Part shown: piece by piece, positions 7,705 through 15,664 of the stretch
How positions within the stretch are numbered: the first letter of the stretch is position 1
How the letters are laid out: every line of letters starts with the position of its first letter
Origin: Paraconexibacter sp040581415
Lineage (GTDB): Bacteria > Actinomycetota > Thermoleophilia > Solirubrobacterales > Solirubrobacteraceae
Assembly: GCF_040581415.1 (NCBI RefSeq)
Contig: NZ_CP114014.1
Span: forward strand, 2,294,001 to 2,358,000
Length of the DNA: 64,000 nucleotides
Reading direction: 5' to 3'
Position numbers and translations under genes: made by a program
The notes under the pieces: model-generated
What the model saw: only the letters and a program-made list of their open reading frames with translations
Told to the model about the DNA's origin: nothing
The model's database searches: none

Positions 7705-9495
7705 GTGGCCGACCAGCTGACACGCCTCAAGCCCCGCAGCGACCGATCCCCAGGACTGGTCCCGCGCCGGCCCAGCCGCCTGCGCGCGCCCTCGCCGTGG
7801 ACGCTCGCGGTCGCCGGCGTCCTGCTGGTGACGTTCCTGCTGCGCATCTGGGGCGTCAAGCACGGCATGCCGTACGCGTTCAACGCCGACGAGAACGCGC
7901 ACTTCGTCCCGAAGGCGATCGGCCTGTTCGGCCACGGCTACAACCCGCACTACTTCGTCAACCCCCCGGCGTACACGTACCTGCTGCACATCGTCTTCCA
8001 GGTCTGGTTCGGCGGCCGGGACGGGGTCTACGAGACGTACGCGACGAACCCGACCGAGGTCTTCGTCGTCGCCCGCGTCACCGCCGGCGTCTGCGGCACC
8101 CTCGCCGTGTGGCTGCTCTACGTCGCCGGGACGCGGCTGTTCGACCGCCGCGTCGGGCTGCTCGCCGCTGCGCTCTTCGGCGTCTCGTTCCTGCCGATCT
8201 TCTACTCGCACCTCGCGCTGAACGACGTCCCGACCCTCGCGCCGATCTGCCTGTCGCTCGTCGGGGCCGCCGGCATCCTGCGCTACGGCCGGGTCAGCGA
8301 CTACCTGGTCGCGGGCGCGGGTCTCGGGCTCGCCGCCGCCTTCAAGTACACCGGCGGCATCGTGATCCTGCCGCTGATCGGCGCTGCGGCCGCGCAGTTC
8401 CTGGCCCCGGGCGGGCGCAGCTCGGCCGTCCGCGGGCTCGCCTTCGCCGGCGGCGCGGCGTTCGCCGGGTTCCTGATCGCCAACCCGTACGCGCTGCTCA
8501 GCTTCAGCGAGTTCAAGGACGGCCTCGACCACCAGACGACCGTGGCCGACGACGCGATCGGCAAGCTCGGCCTGACGCAGGACAACGGTGTCCTCTACTA
8601 CCTGTGGACGCTGACCTGGGGACTGGGCTTCGTCCCCGCGTTCGCCGCCCTGGGGGCGGTGGCGGTGCTCTGGCGGGACGAGCGCCGTCTCATCTGGGTG
8701 CTCGCGCCGGCCCCCATCATCTTCCTGCTGTTCATGGGCTCGCAGACGCGGTTCTTCGGGCGCTGGCTGATCCCGGTGTTCCCGATGATCTGCCTGCTCG
8801 CCGCCTACGGCATGCTCGAGCTCGCCGAGGCCGCCGGCCGGCGCCGGCCGGCGCTGCGTCCCACGCTGCTCGCGGTCGCGGCGCTCGCGCTGTGCGGGCA
8901 GGGGATCGTCTCGGCCCTCCACATCGGCCGGGTCCTCTCGCGGCCGGACACGCGGAACACGACGCGCGAGTGGATGGTCGCGAACATCCCGCCGAAGTCC
9001 AAGATCGTCGTCGAGCCGGTGGTGCCGGACGCCTGGGCGTCGGACATCGGCGCCCCCGTCCTGGACGGTGCGGGCAACGGCAGCCGCTGGGTGAAGTTCT
9101 CCACGTCGCGGGAGAACAAGGACCCGGTGACCGGCGCCGTGGTGCCCGGGGCCGGAGCGATCGTCAACGTCGAGAACTACGAGAAGGCGCTGACGCCGGA
9201 GCTGATCGACGCCTACGAGGCCCAGAAGTTCTGCTGGGTCATCACCGGCTCCACCCAGCGCGGACGGGCCGAGGTCGAGGCCAAAGAGGTGCCGAAGGCG
9301 CTCGAGTACTACGCGGAGCTCGAGAAGCGCGGCGAGGTCGTCCACCGCGACTCGCCGTACGCCGAGGGCAAGGGCCCGGTCGAGTTCAACTTCGACTGGT
9401 CCTTCGACTACTACCCGCTGGACTACGCGCGCCCTGGCCCGCTGATGGTCGTCTACCGCCTCTACGGCGGCCGGTGCGCGGAAATCCCGCGCTGA
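7705..9495 (+). CDS. GT39-family glycosyltransferase (ArnT/PMT-like membrane protein)
   Basis: 596 residues from a GTG start 4 bp after the previous stop. After the first helix (LAVAGVLLVTFLLRIWGV) comes the first outer loop with FNADENAHFVPKAIGLF, matching the DE-type catalytic loop of GT39 enzymes, and then NPPAYTYLL, the position of the conserved Pro-rich PxxxY motif. About 11 further helices follow, then a C-terminal soluble domain of about 170 residues. The family moves a sugar from a polyprenyl phosphate to a protein, lipid or wall polymer on the outer membrane face. The GT2 encoded on the opposite strand could supply the donor. A hairpin lies just after the stop. Confidence 0.82.
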   Translation: MADQLTRLKPRSDRSPGLVPRRPSRLRAPSPWTLAVAGVLLVTFLLRIWGVKHGMPYAFNADENAHFVPKAIGLFGHGYNPHYFVNPPAYTYLLHIVFQVWFGGRDGVYETYATNPTEVFVVARVTAGVCGTLAVWLLYVAGTRLFDRRVGLLAAALFGVSFLPIFYSHLALNDVPTLAPICLSLVGAAGILRYGRVSDYLVAGAGLGLAAAFKYTGGIVILPLIGAAAAQFLAPGGRSSAVRGLAFAGGAAFAGFLIANPYALLSFSEFKDGLDHQTTVADDAIGKLGLTQDNGVLYYLWTLTWGLGFVPAFAALGAVAVLWRDERRLIWVLAPAPIIFLLFMGSQTRFFGRWLIPVFPMICLLAAYGMLELAEAAGRRRPALRPTLLAVAALALCGQGIVSALHIGRVLSRPDTRNTTREWMVANIPPKSKIVVEPVVPDAWASDIGAPVLDGAGNGSRWVKFSTSRENKDPVTGAVVPGAGAIVNVENYEKALTPELIDAYEAQKFCWVITGSTQRGRAEVEAKEVPKALEYYAELEKRGEVVHRDSPYAEGKGPVEFNFDWSFDYYPLDYARPGPLMVVYRLYGGRCAEIPR

Positions 9496-9536
9496 GCTGA
9501 GCGAGCCTCGCCTGCGGCTCGCTCGCCCAGCTCAGC
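9491..9536 (+). terminator. Two-part hairpin after the GT39 gene
   Basis: Inner stem GAGCGAGCC (9499-9507) with GGCTCGCTC (9516-9524), extended by GCTGAGCT (9491-9498) pairing with AGCTCAGC (9529-9536) across a 4-nt bulge. It overlaps the GT39 stop codon. There is no T tract. Confidence 0.6.
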
Positions 9537-9543
9537 GCCGCGA

Positions 9544-9578
9544 GTTCCTCGGCTGCGCCTCGGAACGTCGCAGTCGGT
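9544..9578. repeat. Palindromic intergenic element, copy A
   Basis: Begins GTTCCTCGGCTGCG and continues CCTCGGAACG to GTCGGT. The GTTCC and GGAAC arms pair. Thirty of 36 aligned positions match a second copy at 42166-42201, so this is a dispersed intergenic element rather than a chance hairpin. Confidence 0.6.
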
Positions 9579-9607
9579 CGGGGCGATCCCTCGGCGGCAC
9601 CACCTCG

Positions 9608-9613
9608 TAGACT
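9608..9613 (+). promoter_or_regulatory. -10 box TAGACT of the riboflavin operon
   Basis: TAGACT lies 16 nt before the ribD ATG. The transcript would have a leader of roughly 10 nt, too short for any FMN riboswitch. Confidence 0.55.
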
Positions 9614-9629
9614 GCTCAGGCAGCAGCCG

Positions 9630-10754
9630 ATGCAGCGCACCGACACCGATCACGAGCATCTCGCCCGGGCGATCGACCTGGCCCAGAAGGGCCTCGGTCA
9701 CGTCCACCCGAACCCCGTCGTGGGCGCGGTCGTGACGAAGGACGACGTCGTCGTCGGCGAGGGCTGGCACGAGATCTTCGGGGGCCCGCACGCCGAGGTG
9801 AACGCCATCGCCGCGTGCGGCGACACGGACCTGCACGGCGCCACGATCTACGTCTCGCTCGAGCCGTGCTGCCACGAGGGCAAGACGCCGCCCTGCACCG
9901 ACGCCATCCTGCGGGCCGGCATCAAGCGCGTCGTCGTCGCCTCGGACGACCCCACCGAGAAGGCGGCCGGCCGCGGCCTCGGCATCCTCCGCGACGAGGG
10001 CATCACCGTCGACGTCGCCGGCGGCGAACTCGCCGCGCGAGCCCGCCTGCTGAACCAGGCGTTCCGCAAGCACGCGCGCACCGGTCGCCCGTGGGTGCTC
10101 TTCAAGTCCGCGATGACGCTCGACGGCAAGGTCGCCACCCGCACCGGCGACTCGAAGTGGATCTCCTCCTCGCAGTCGCGTGAGCTCGCGCATCGCTGGC
10201 GCGCGACCGTGGACGCGGTCGTCGTCGGCATCGGCACGGCGCTGGCCGACGACCCGCAGCTGACCGCACGGCTCGAGTCCGATCCGCCCGTCCGCCAGCC
10301 CCGGCGTGTCGTCTTCGACTCGACCGCCCGTCTCCCGCTGGACAGCCAGCTGGTCCGCATGGCGCCCGAGGTCCCGCTGACGGTCGTCGTCTCCCGCGCC
10401 GCGCCCCGCACCGCGACCGACGGCCTGGAGATGGCCGGCGCCGACGTGATCGTCGCCACCGGCGAGCACGAGCACGCACGGGTGCGCAGCGCGCTGGACC
10501 AGCTCGGGGACCGCGACCTGTGCTCGCTGCTGCTGGAGGGCGGCCCGCGGCTGGCCGGCGCGTTCCTGGACGCCGGCGAGATCGACGAGATCCGCCTGTT
10601 CCTCGCGCCGATCGTCCTCGGCGGCCGCGCCGCCCGCGACCCGCTCGAGGGCGAGGGCTCCGAGCGCATCTCCGACGCGCTGCGCGCCCTCACGCTCGAC
10701 TGCGAGCGCTGTGCGGACGACGTCCTCATCAAAGCCCGCCTGAAGGAGTGGTGA
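9630..10754 (+). CDS. ribD: Bifunctional riboflavin biosynthesis deaminase/reductase RibD
   Basis: 374 residues. The N-terminal cytidine-deaminase-like domain has the zinc motif PHAEVNAI (near residue 54) and PCCHEGKTPPC (near residue 79); it deaminates the pyrimidinone intermediate. The C-terminal half is a dihydrofolate-reductase-like domain (KSAMTLDGKVATRTGDSKWI, then LLEGGPRLAGAFL) that reduces the ribose side chain with NADPH. Lengths of both domains are normal. It is first in the operon ribD-ribE-ribBA-ribH, with ribE starting 4 bp after its stop. The product goes, after dephosphorylation by an enzyme not encoded here, to RibH. Confidence 0.97.
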   Translation: MQRTDTDHEHLARAIDLAQKGLGHVHPNPVVGAVVTKDDVVVGEGWHEIFGGPHAEVNAIAACGDTDLHGATIYVSLEPCCHEGKTPPCTDAILRAGIKRVVVASDDPTEKAAGRGLGILRDEGITVDVAGGELAARARLLNQAFRKHARTGRPWVLFKSAMTLDGKVATRTGDSKWISSSQSRELAHRWRATVDAVVVGIGTALADDPQLTARLESDPPVRQPRRVVFDSTARLPLDSQLVRMAPEVPLTVVVSRAAPRTATDGLEMAGADVIVATGEHEHARVRSALDQLGDRDLCSLLLEGGPRLAGAFLDAGEIDEIRLFLAPIVLGGRAARDPLEGEGSERISDALRALTLDCERCADDVLIKARLKEW

Positions 10755-10757
10755 GCG

Positions 10758-11396
10758 ATGTTCACCGGTCTGGTTGAGGACCTTGGCCACGTCGACGCCG
10801 TCGACGCCACCGCCGACGGCGTCCGGCTCACGGTCCGCACGCGGCTCGCCGCCGAGCTCGGCCACGGCGACTCGATCGCCGTCAACGGCGTCTGCCTGAC
10901 GGCCGTCGAGCTCGAGGCCGGCGGCGGTACCGCCTTCACGGCGGACGTCATGCACGAGACGCTGAGGCGCTCGTCGCTCGGCGCCGTCGCGGCCGGGCGC
11001 ACCGTCAACCTCGAGCTCGCGATGCGTGCCGACGCGCGCCTCGGGGGCCACATCGTGCAGGGCCATGTCGACGGCCTCGGGGAGATCACCTCGGTCGTCC
11101 AGGACGGCTTCGCGCGGATCGTCACGGTCACGGTGCCGGGCGGGACGGACGGGCTGCTGCGGTACGTGGTCGAGAAGGGGTCGATCGCCATCGACGGGAT
11201 CTCGCTGACGGTCGCCCGGATCGACGAGACGTCGCTCGACGTGTCGCTGATCCCCGAGACGCTGGAGCGCACGACGCTCGGCGTGGCCGCCCCGGGAACC
11301 CCGGTCAACCTCGAGGTCGACGTGATGGCCAAGTACGCCGAGAAGATGCTGGCGCCGCACCTCGCGGCGCTCCGCCGAGAAGAGAGCCCCACCTGA
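10758..11396 (+). CDS. ribE: Riboflavin synthase alpha chain
   Basis: 212 residues made of two similar lumazine-binding halves, as in all RibE proteins. The first half starts MFTGLVEDLGHV and has NGVCLTAV and MHETLRRSSLG; the second has IDGISLTVARI and IPETLERTTLG. The enzyme dismutates two 6,7-dimethyl-8-ribityllumazine molecules into riboflavin and a pyrimidinedione. The N-terminal MFTG fixes the start. Its TGA stop shares one base with the ATG of ribBA (TGATG), indicating coupled translation. Confidence 0.97.
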   Translation: MFTGLVEDLGHVDAVDATADGVRLTVRTRLAAELGHGDSIAVNGVCLTAVELEAGGGTAFTADVMHETLRRSSLGAVAAGRTVNLELAMRADARLGGHIVQGHVDGLGEITSVVQDGFARIVTVTVPGGTDGLLRYVVEKGSIAIDGISLTVARIDETSLDVSLIPETLERTTLGVAAPGTPVNLEVDVMAKYAEKMLAPHLAALRREESPT

Positions 11397-12715
11397 TGAG
11401 CACCCCGCCCCAGGCCGCCCACGACGCGGTCGACTTCGCGACGATCGAGGAGGCGCTCGAGGACATCGCGGCCGGGAAGATGGTCGTCGTCGTCGACGAC
11501 GAGGACCGCGAGAACGAGGGCGACCTCGTCATGGCCGCCGAGTTCGTCACCCCCGACGCGATCAACTTCATGACGCGGCAGGCCGGCGGCTGGATCTGCG
11601 TCGCCCTGACGCCCGAGCGGTGCGACGTCCTCGGCCTCGAGCTGATGTCGCTGAAGAACGACTCGGCCTACGAGACGCCGTTCACGGTCACGATCGAGGC
11701 CCGCGAGGGCGTCACCACCGGCATCTCCACGGCCGACCAGGCGACGACCATCCGCACCGCCGTCGACCCGGCCAAGGGCAAGGCCGACATCGTCGTTCCG
11801 GGCCACGTGCACCCGCTGAAGGCGCGGTCCGGCGGCGTGCTGGAGCGGACGGGCCACACCGAGGCGTCGGTCGACCTCGCGCGCCTCGCCGGCTGCGAGC
11901 CGGCGGGCCTCATCTGCGAGATCCAGAACGAGGACGGCTCGATGGCGCGGGTCGGCGACCTGGCCGCCTACTGCGCCAAGCACAGCCTCAAGCTGATCAC
12001 GATCGCCGACCTGATCGCCTACCGCCGGCGTCACGACAAGCTCGTCGAGCGCGTCGTGCAGACCGCGATGCCCACGGCCTTCGGCGACTTCGAGGTCACC
12101 GGCTACCGCTCGCTCGTCGACGACAAGCACCACGTCGCCATGGTCAAGGGCGATGTCGCCGGCATGGAGGACGTGCTCGTCCGCGTCCACTCCGAGTGCC
12201 TCACGGGCGACGTGTTCCACTCGCTGCGCTGCGACTGCGGCGAGCAGCTCGAGTCCGCCCTGGCGATGATCGAGCAGGAGGGCCGCGGCGTCCTGCTGTA
12301 CCTCTCGCAGGAGGGCCGCGGCATCGGCCTGCTCAACAAGCTGAAGGCGTACAAGCTGCAGGAGGAGGGGATGGACACCGTCGAGGCGAACCTCGCCCTC
12401 GGCCTGCCCGCCGACCTGCGCGACTACGGGATCGGCGCCCAGATCCTGGTCGACCTCGGCCTGACCTCCATGCGCCTGCTGACGAACAACCCCAAGAAGA
12501 TCCACGGACTGCAGGGCTACGGCCTGCAGGTCACCGACCAGGTCCCGATCGAGCACCTCCCCAACCCGCACAACGAGGCGTACATGCGCGTGAAGGCGAC
12601 GAAGATGGGCCACATCCTCCACCACCAGGGCCTCGACCTCGACGGGGCGATGATCGCGGAGGAGCACGCCCGCGACCGCGCCGCGCAGGCGGCGAAGGAG
12701 GAGGACGACCGATGA
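11396..12715 (+). CDS. ribBA: Bifunctional DHBP synthase / GTP cyclohydrolase II
   Basis: 439 residues. The N-terminal domain (about 1-215) is 3,4-dihydroxy-2-butanone-4-phosphate synthase, with the acidic loop DDEDRENEGDLVMAA and HTEASVDLARLAG. The C-terminal domain (about 215-420) is GTP cyclohydrolase II, with the zinc-binding Cys set in ECLTGDVFHSLRCDCGEQL, the GTP-binding SQEGRGIGLLNKLKAY and NNPKKIHGLQGYGL. It thus feeds both branches of riboflavin synthesis, from ribulose 5-phosphate and GTP. It overlaps ribE by 1 bp and ribH by 4 bp. Both active-site sets look intact. Confidence 0.97.
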   Translation: MSTPPQAAHDAVDFATIEEALEDIAAGKMVVVVDDEDRENEGDLVMAAEFVTPDAINFMTRQAGGWICVALTPERCDVLGLELMSLKNDSAYETPFTVTIEAREGVTTGISTADQATTIRTAVDPAKGKADIVVPGHVHPLKARSGGVLERTGHTEASVDLARLAGCEPAGLICEIQNEDGSMARVGDLAAYCAKHSLKLITIADLIAYRRRHDKLVERVVQTAMPTAFGDFEVTGYRSLVDDKHHVAMVKGDVAGMEDVLVRVHSECLTGDVFHSLRCDCGEQLESALAMIEQEGRGVLLYLSQEGRGIGLLNKLKAYKLQEEGMDTVEANLALGLPADLRDYGIGAQILVDLGLTSMRLLTNNPKKIHGLQGYGLQVTDQVPIEHLPNPHNEAYMRVKATKMGHILHHQGLDLDGAMIAEEHARDRAAQAAKEEDDR

Positions 12716-13155
12716 CCTCCTACGCGATCGTCTGCGCCACGTTCTATCGCGAGCTGGCGGACAAGCTGATCGCCTCCGCAAGCGCGGTCTTCGAGTCCGC
12801 CGGCGGCACCGTCGACGTCTTCGAGGTGCCCGGCGCCTACGAGCTGCCGATGGCCGCGGCCTACGCGGTGGACTCGGGCCGGTACGCCGGCGTCGCCTGC
12901 CTCGGAGCCGTCATCCGCGGCGAGACCACGCACTACGACTACGTCTGCGGCGAGGCCGCCCGCGGGATCATGGACGTCCAGCTGTCCACCGGCGTGCCGT
13001 GCGCGTTCGGCGTGCTGACCGTCGAGAACATGGACCAGGCGCTCGCCCGGGCCGGGGGCGACAAGCGCGACCAGGGCGCCCACGCGGCGCACGCGGTGCT
13101 CGCGCTCGTGTCGCTGCAGGCACAGCTCGAGCCCGCCGAGCCGCCAGCCTCCTGA
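12712..13155 (+). CDS. ribH: 6,7-dimethyl-8-ribityllumazine synthase
   Basis: 147 residues from an ATG overlapping the ribBA stop (ATGA); the long open frame upstream is a shadow of ribBA. Signatures are FEVPGAYELPMAA, GAVIRGETTHYDYVC (with the catalytic His) and the phosphate-binding PCAFGVLTVEN. The usual NKGxEAA near the end appears as GDKRDQGAHAAHAVLAL, with the conserved acid replaced by Gln. The enzyme condenses the RibD product with DHBP; the family often forms 60-subunit shells. It closes the riboflavin operon. Confidence 0.95.
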   Translation: MTSYAIVCATFYRELADKLIASASAVFESAGGTVDVFEVPGAYELPMAAAYAVDSGRYAGVACLGAVIRGETTHYDYVCGEAARGIMDVQLSTGVPCAFGVLTVENMDQALARAGGDKRDQGAHAAHAVLALVSLQAQLEPAEPPAS

Positions 13156-13174
13156 AACCGGGCCGCGGCGGCGC

Positions 13175-13180
13175 TAGGCT
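13175..13180 (+). promoter_or_regulatory. -10 box TAGGCT of a leaderless gene
   Basis: TAGGCT ends exactly 6 nt before the GTG at 13187, the spacing expected if transcription starts at the first base of the start codon. Confidence 0.6.
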
Positions 13181-13186
13181 CACCGC

Positions 13187-13537
13187 GTGACCCTCACCAA
13201 GGACACGGAGATCATCGCCCTGGTGCTGACGGTCGTCGTGCACATCATCGGTGCCGGCGCGCTGATCTGGGGCATGATCGACCGCGACGACCCCGATCGG
13301 GGCTCGTGGCGGGACTGGTGGCCGAAGGACGACCGCGGCGACGACGGACCCGGTCCGGTCGCCCCGGAGCCGCAGCCGCAGGGGGGGCTCGTCGTCCCGG
13401 TGCTGCCGGAGTCGCGTCCGGCCCCTGCCCGTGTTCGTGAGGGTGGCCGCATCGGCGACCTCACGCCACGTCCCGCCCGCCGCCCGGCGCATCCGCCGGC
13501 GCCGCAGCCCGCACCGTCGCGCACGCCGGCCGAGTAG
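13187..13537 (+). CDS. Small membrane protein with Pro-rich tail, unknown function
   Basis: 116 residues from GTG. One transmembrane helix (IIALVLTVVVHIIGAGALIW, about residues 9-28) is followed by a charged Asp/Arg/Trp segment (DRGSWRDWWPKDDRGDD) and a disordered tail rich in Pro, Ala and Arg. The likely topology is N-terminus out or in the membrane with the tail in the cytoplasm. The GTG start is supported by a -10 box 6 nt upstream and absence of a ribosome-binding site. No family was recognised. It stands alone between ribH and rpmB. Confidence 0.65.
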   Translation: MTLTKDTEIIALVLTVVVHIIGAGALIWGMIDRDDPDRGSWRDWWPKDDRGDDGPGPVAPEPQPQGGLVVPVLPESRPAPARVREGGRIGDLTPRPARRPAHPPAPQPAPSRTPAE

Positions 13538-13586
13538 CGCGTCCCGCCGGCCGGACGGCGGAACGCGGGGGAGGGCACCCCGCCGC

Positions 13587-13592
13587 TACACT
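13587..13592 (+). promoter_or_regulatory. -10 box TACACT of rpmB
   Basis: TACACT lies 10 nt before the rpmB ATG. No Shine-Dalgarno sequence fits in the interval (GCCTCGTCTT), so the mRNA is probably leaderless or nearly so. Confidence 0.55.
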
Positions 13593-13602
13593 GCCTCGTC
13601 TT

Positions 13603-13812
13603 ATGGCAAAGGTGTGTCACAGCTGCGGGAAGGGCCCCGCCTTCGGTCAGTCCCGAAGCCACTCGATGGTCGCGACCAAGCGTCGCTTCGATCCGAACCT
13701 GCAGAAGGTGCGGATCATGGTCGGCAAGTCCGCGTCCCGCGAGTACGTCTGCACGCGCTGCCTGAAGGCCGGCAAGGTCACGAAGGTCACGAGCGTCCCG
13801 CGCTCGGCCTAG
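13603..13812 (+). CDS. rpmB: 50S ribosomal protein bL28
   Basis: 69 residues. Begins MAKVCHSCGKGPAFGQSRSH and carries a second Cys pair (YVCTRCLKAGKV), so it is the zinc-binding (C+) form of bL28. The basic middle (KRRFDPNLQKVRI) matches the family. It is a structural protein of the large subunit near the E site. Zn-type bL28 suggests no need for a zinc-free paralogue, although one could exist elsewhere. A hairpin follows the stop. Confidence 0.96.
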   Translation: MAKVCHSCGKGPAFGQSRSHSMVATKRRFDPNLQKVRIMVGKSASREYVCTRCLKAGKVTKVTSVPRSA

Positions 13813-13820
13813 CTTCTCCC

Positions 13821-13841
13821 GGCCGGCCCCTGCGGCCGGCC
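13821..13841 (+). terminator. Hairpin after rpmB
   Basis: GGCCGGCC (13821-13828) and GGCCGGCC (13834-13841), self-complementary arms with a 5-nt loop, 9 nt after the rpmB stop and before fakA. No T tract. Confidence 0.5.
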
Positions 13842-13889
13842 CCGCTGTCTCCCTCGCTCCACCTCCCAGCTCCCTCCCGGTGAGGTCCC

Positions 13890-15545
13890 ATGCCTGATCC
13901 CAGCCTCGTTCGTTTCCGCGCGGTCGTCCATGGCGCCCTGGCCCACCTCGAGACACGGCGCCAGGAGATCAACGACCTGAACGTCTTCCCGGTGGCCGAC
14001 GGCGACACGGGGGACAACATGGCGCTCACCCTCCAGGCCGTCCTGGAGGAGGTCGAGACGCTCGCCGCGATCGATGACCGCACGCTCGACGAGATCGGCC
14101 GCGAGGAGGTCTACGACCGCATCGCGCGGGCGGCGCTGCTGGGCGCCCGCGGCAACTCCGGCGTCATCCTCAGCCAGCTGGTCCGCGGCGCCGCCGAGGA
14201 GCTCATCTCCCGTCCCGGCGAGCTGATCGACCCGATCATGATCAGCTCGGCCATGGGCCGGGCGGCGCAGCGCGCCTACGCGTCGGTCCGGATGCCCGCC
14301 GAGGGGACGATGCTCACCGTGATGCGCGTCATGGCGGCCGCCGCCGCGACCGCGCTGGTGGACATCGACAACCCGCGCCTGGGCAGCGAGTGGAACGCCG
14401 AGCTGCAGAACCGGCTGATCGCCGACGTCCTCGAGCAGGCGATCGCCGCCGGGGAGGTCGCGGTGAAGGAAGGCCCGGAGCTGCTGCCCGTGCTGAAGGA
14501 GGCCGGTGTCGTGGACGCGGGCGGCTACGCCGTCACGATCATCTTCGCGGGCGTCGTCGCCGCGCTGCGGGGCGGGGAGGCGCCGGACCTCGACCACTAC
14601 GCGCCGGCCCGCACCCACGCCAAGGTCAGCCATCCCGAGCACGAATCCTCGACGTACCGCTACTGCACGAACTTCGCGGTCACCGGGCACGGCCTGGAGT
14701 CCCAGCGCTTCATCCCGCTGCTCGAGAACATCGGCGACAGCGTCCTCGTCGTGGGGGATCAGCAGACGCTGAAGATCCACGTCCACACCGACGACCCGGC
14801 GACCGCGACGTCGGTCTTCGACGGCGCCGGCGAGGTCTCGCGGCTCGACGTCGCGGACATGCACGCGCAGGTCGTCCAGCGCGAGGCGCGCATGGCCGCC
14901 GGCGGCGGCGCCCAGCAGCGCACCGGGGCCCTGGCCGTCGTGTCGGCGGCCGGGGTGGGCGAGCTGTTCCGCTCCTTCGGCGTGCAGCCCTTGGACGGCG
15001 GGCCCACGATGAACCCGTCCACCTACGACCTGCTCGCCGGGATCCACGAGGTCGCGGCCGAGGAGGTCGTCGTCCTGCCCAACTCGCCGAACGTGATCAT
15101 GGCGGCCGAGCGGGCCGCGGACCTGTCGGACAAGACGGTCCGCGTCCTGCCGCTGCGGTCGATGCAGGCAGGCCTCGCTGCCGCGGTCGCGCTCCAGAGC
15201 ACGGCCGACGCAGCGGTGAACGCGGACGCGATGCTCGCCGCCGCCGCGCAGATCCGGACCGGCGCCGTCGCGCCGGCGGCACGGGTCGACCCGGCGGGCC
15301 GCTACGGCATCGGCGACGCAGTCGGGTTCGTCGACGACGAGCTCGTCGCCTGGGGACAGCCGCGCGACACGTTGCGGGGAGTGCTCGAGGCCCTGGCCTC
15401 CGGCGCCGAGCTGATCACGTGCATCGCCGGTCAGGGCGCGCCGCTGGGGGAGGACGCGGTCGCGTCGCTCCTCGACGGCGGGGTCGAGCTCGAGTGGGAG
15501 CACGGCGGCCAGCCCAGCTATTGGTGGCTCCTCAGCGCCGAATAG
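13890..15545 (+). CDS. DAK2/DhaL-domain kinase, FakA-like
   Basis: 551 residues, the usual length of the YloV/FakA family. The N-terminal DhaL domain (about 1-200) has the ATP/Mg motif VADGDTGDNMALTL and GARGNSGVILSQLVRG. The middle and C-terminal parts resemble the FakA middle and DegV-like fold regions (YCTNFAVTGHG, TDDPATATSVF, LPNSPNVIMAAE). In FakA the protein phosphorylates fatty acids held by a FakB partner, feeding PlsX/PlsY lipid synthesis; no fakB is present in the window. It lies between rpmB and recG, the order also seen in many Gram-positive bacteria. Confidence 0.9.
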   Translation: MPDPSLVRFRAVVHGALAHLETRRQEINDLNVFPVADGDTGDNMALTLQAVLEEVETLAAIDDRTLDEIGREEVYDRIARAALLGARGNSGVILSQLVRGAAEELISRPGELIDPIMISSAMGRAAQRAYASVRMPAEGTMLTVMRVMAAAAATALVDIDNPRLGSEWNAELQNRLIADVLEQAIAAGEVAVKEGPELLPVLKEAGVVDAGGYAVTIIFAGVVAALRGGEAPDLDHYAPARTHAKVSHPEHESSTYRYCTNFAVTGHGLESQRFIPLLENIGDSVLVVGDQQTLKIHVHTDDPATATSVFDGAGEVSRLDVADMHAQVVQREARMAAGGGAQQRTGALAVVSAAGVGELFRSFGVQPLDGGPTMNPSTYDLLAGIHEVAAEEVVVLPNSPNVIMAAERAADLSDKTVRVLPLRSMQAGLAAAVALQSTADAAVNADAMLAAAAQIRTGAVAPAARVDPAGRYGIGDAVGFVDDELVAWGQPRDTLRGVLEALASGAELITCIAGQGAPLGEDAVASLLDGGVELEWEHGGQPSYWWLLSAE

Positions 15546-15546
15546 G

Positions 15547-15578
15547 CCGAACCGCTCGCGCTGCGCGCTCGGGTTCGG
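15547..15578 (+). terminator. Hairpin after the fakA-like gene
   Basis: CCGAACC (15547-15553) pairs with GGTTCGG (15572-15578); the loop contains CTCGCGCTGCGCGCTCGG, close to the loop of the dispersed elements at 9544 and 42166. It starts 1 nt after the stop codon. Confidence 0.55.
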
Positions 15579-15664
15579 GCGAGCTCGCCCAGGGGGCTCG
15601 TTCGCCCTGTCTCCCGGATGCCGAGACGCGTGGACGCCGCGTGGTCGCTCATGATTGACCGGTC

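Noticed and set aside
9537..9629. FMN riboswitch upstream of ribD
   Set aside because: No RFN conserved blocks seen and the inferred leader is too short.
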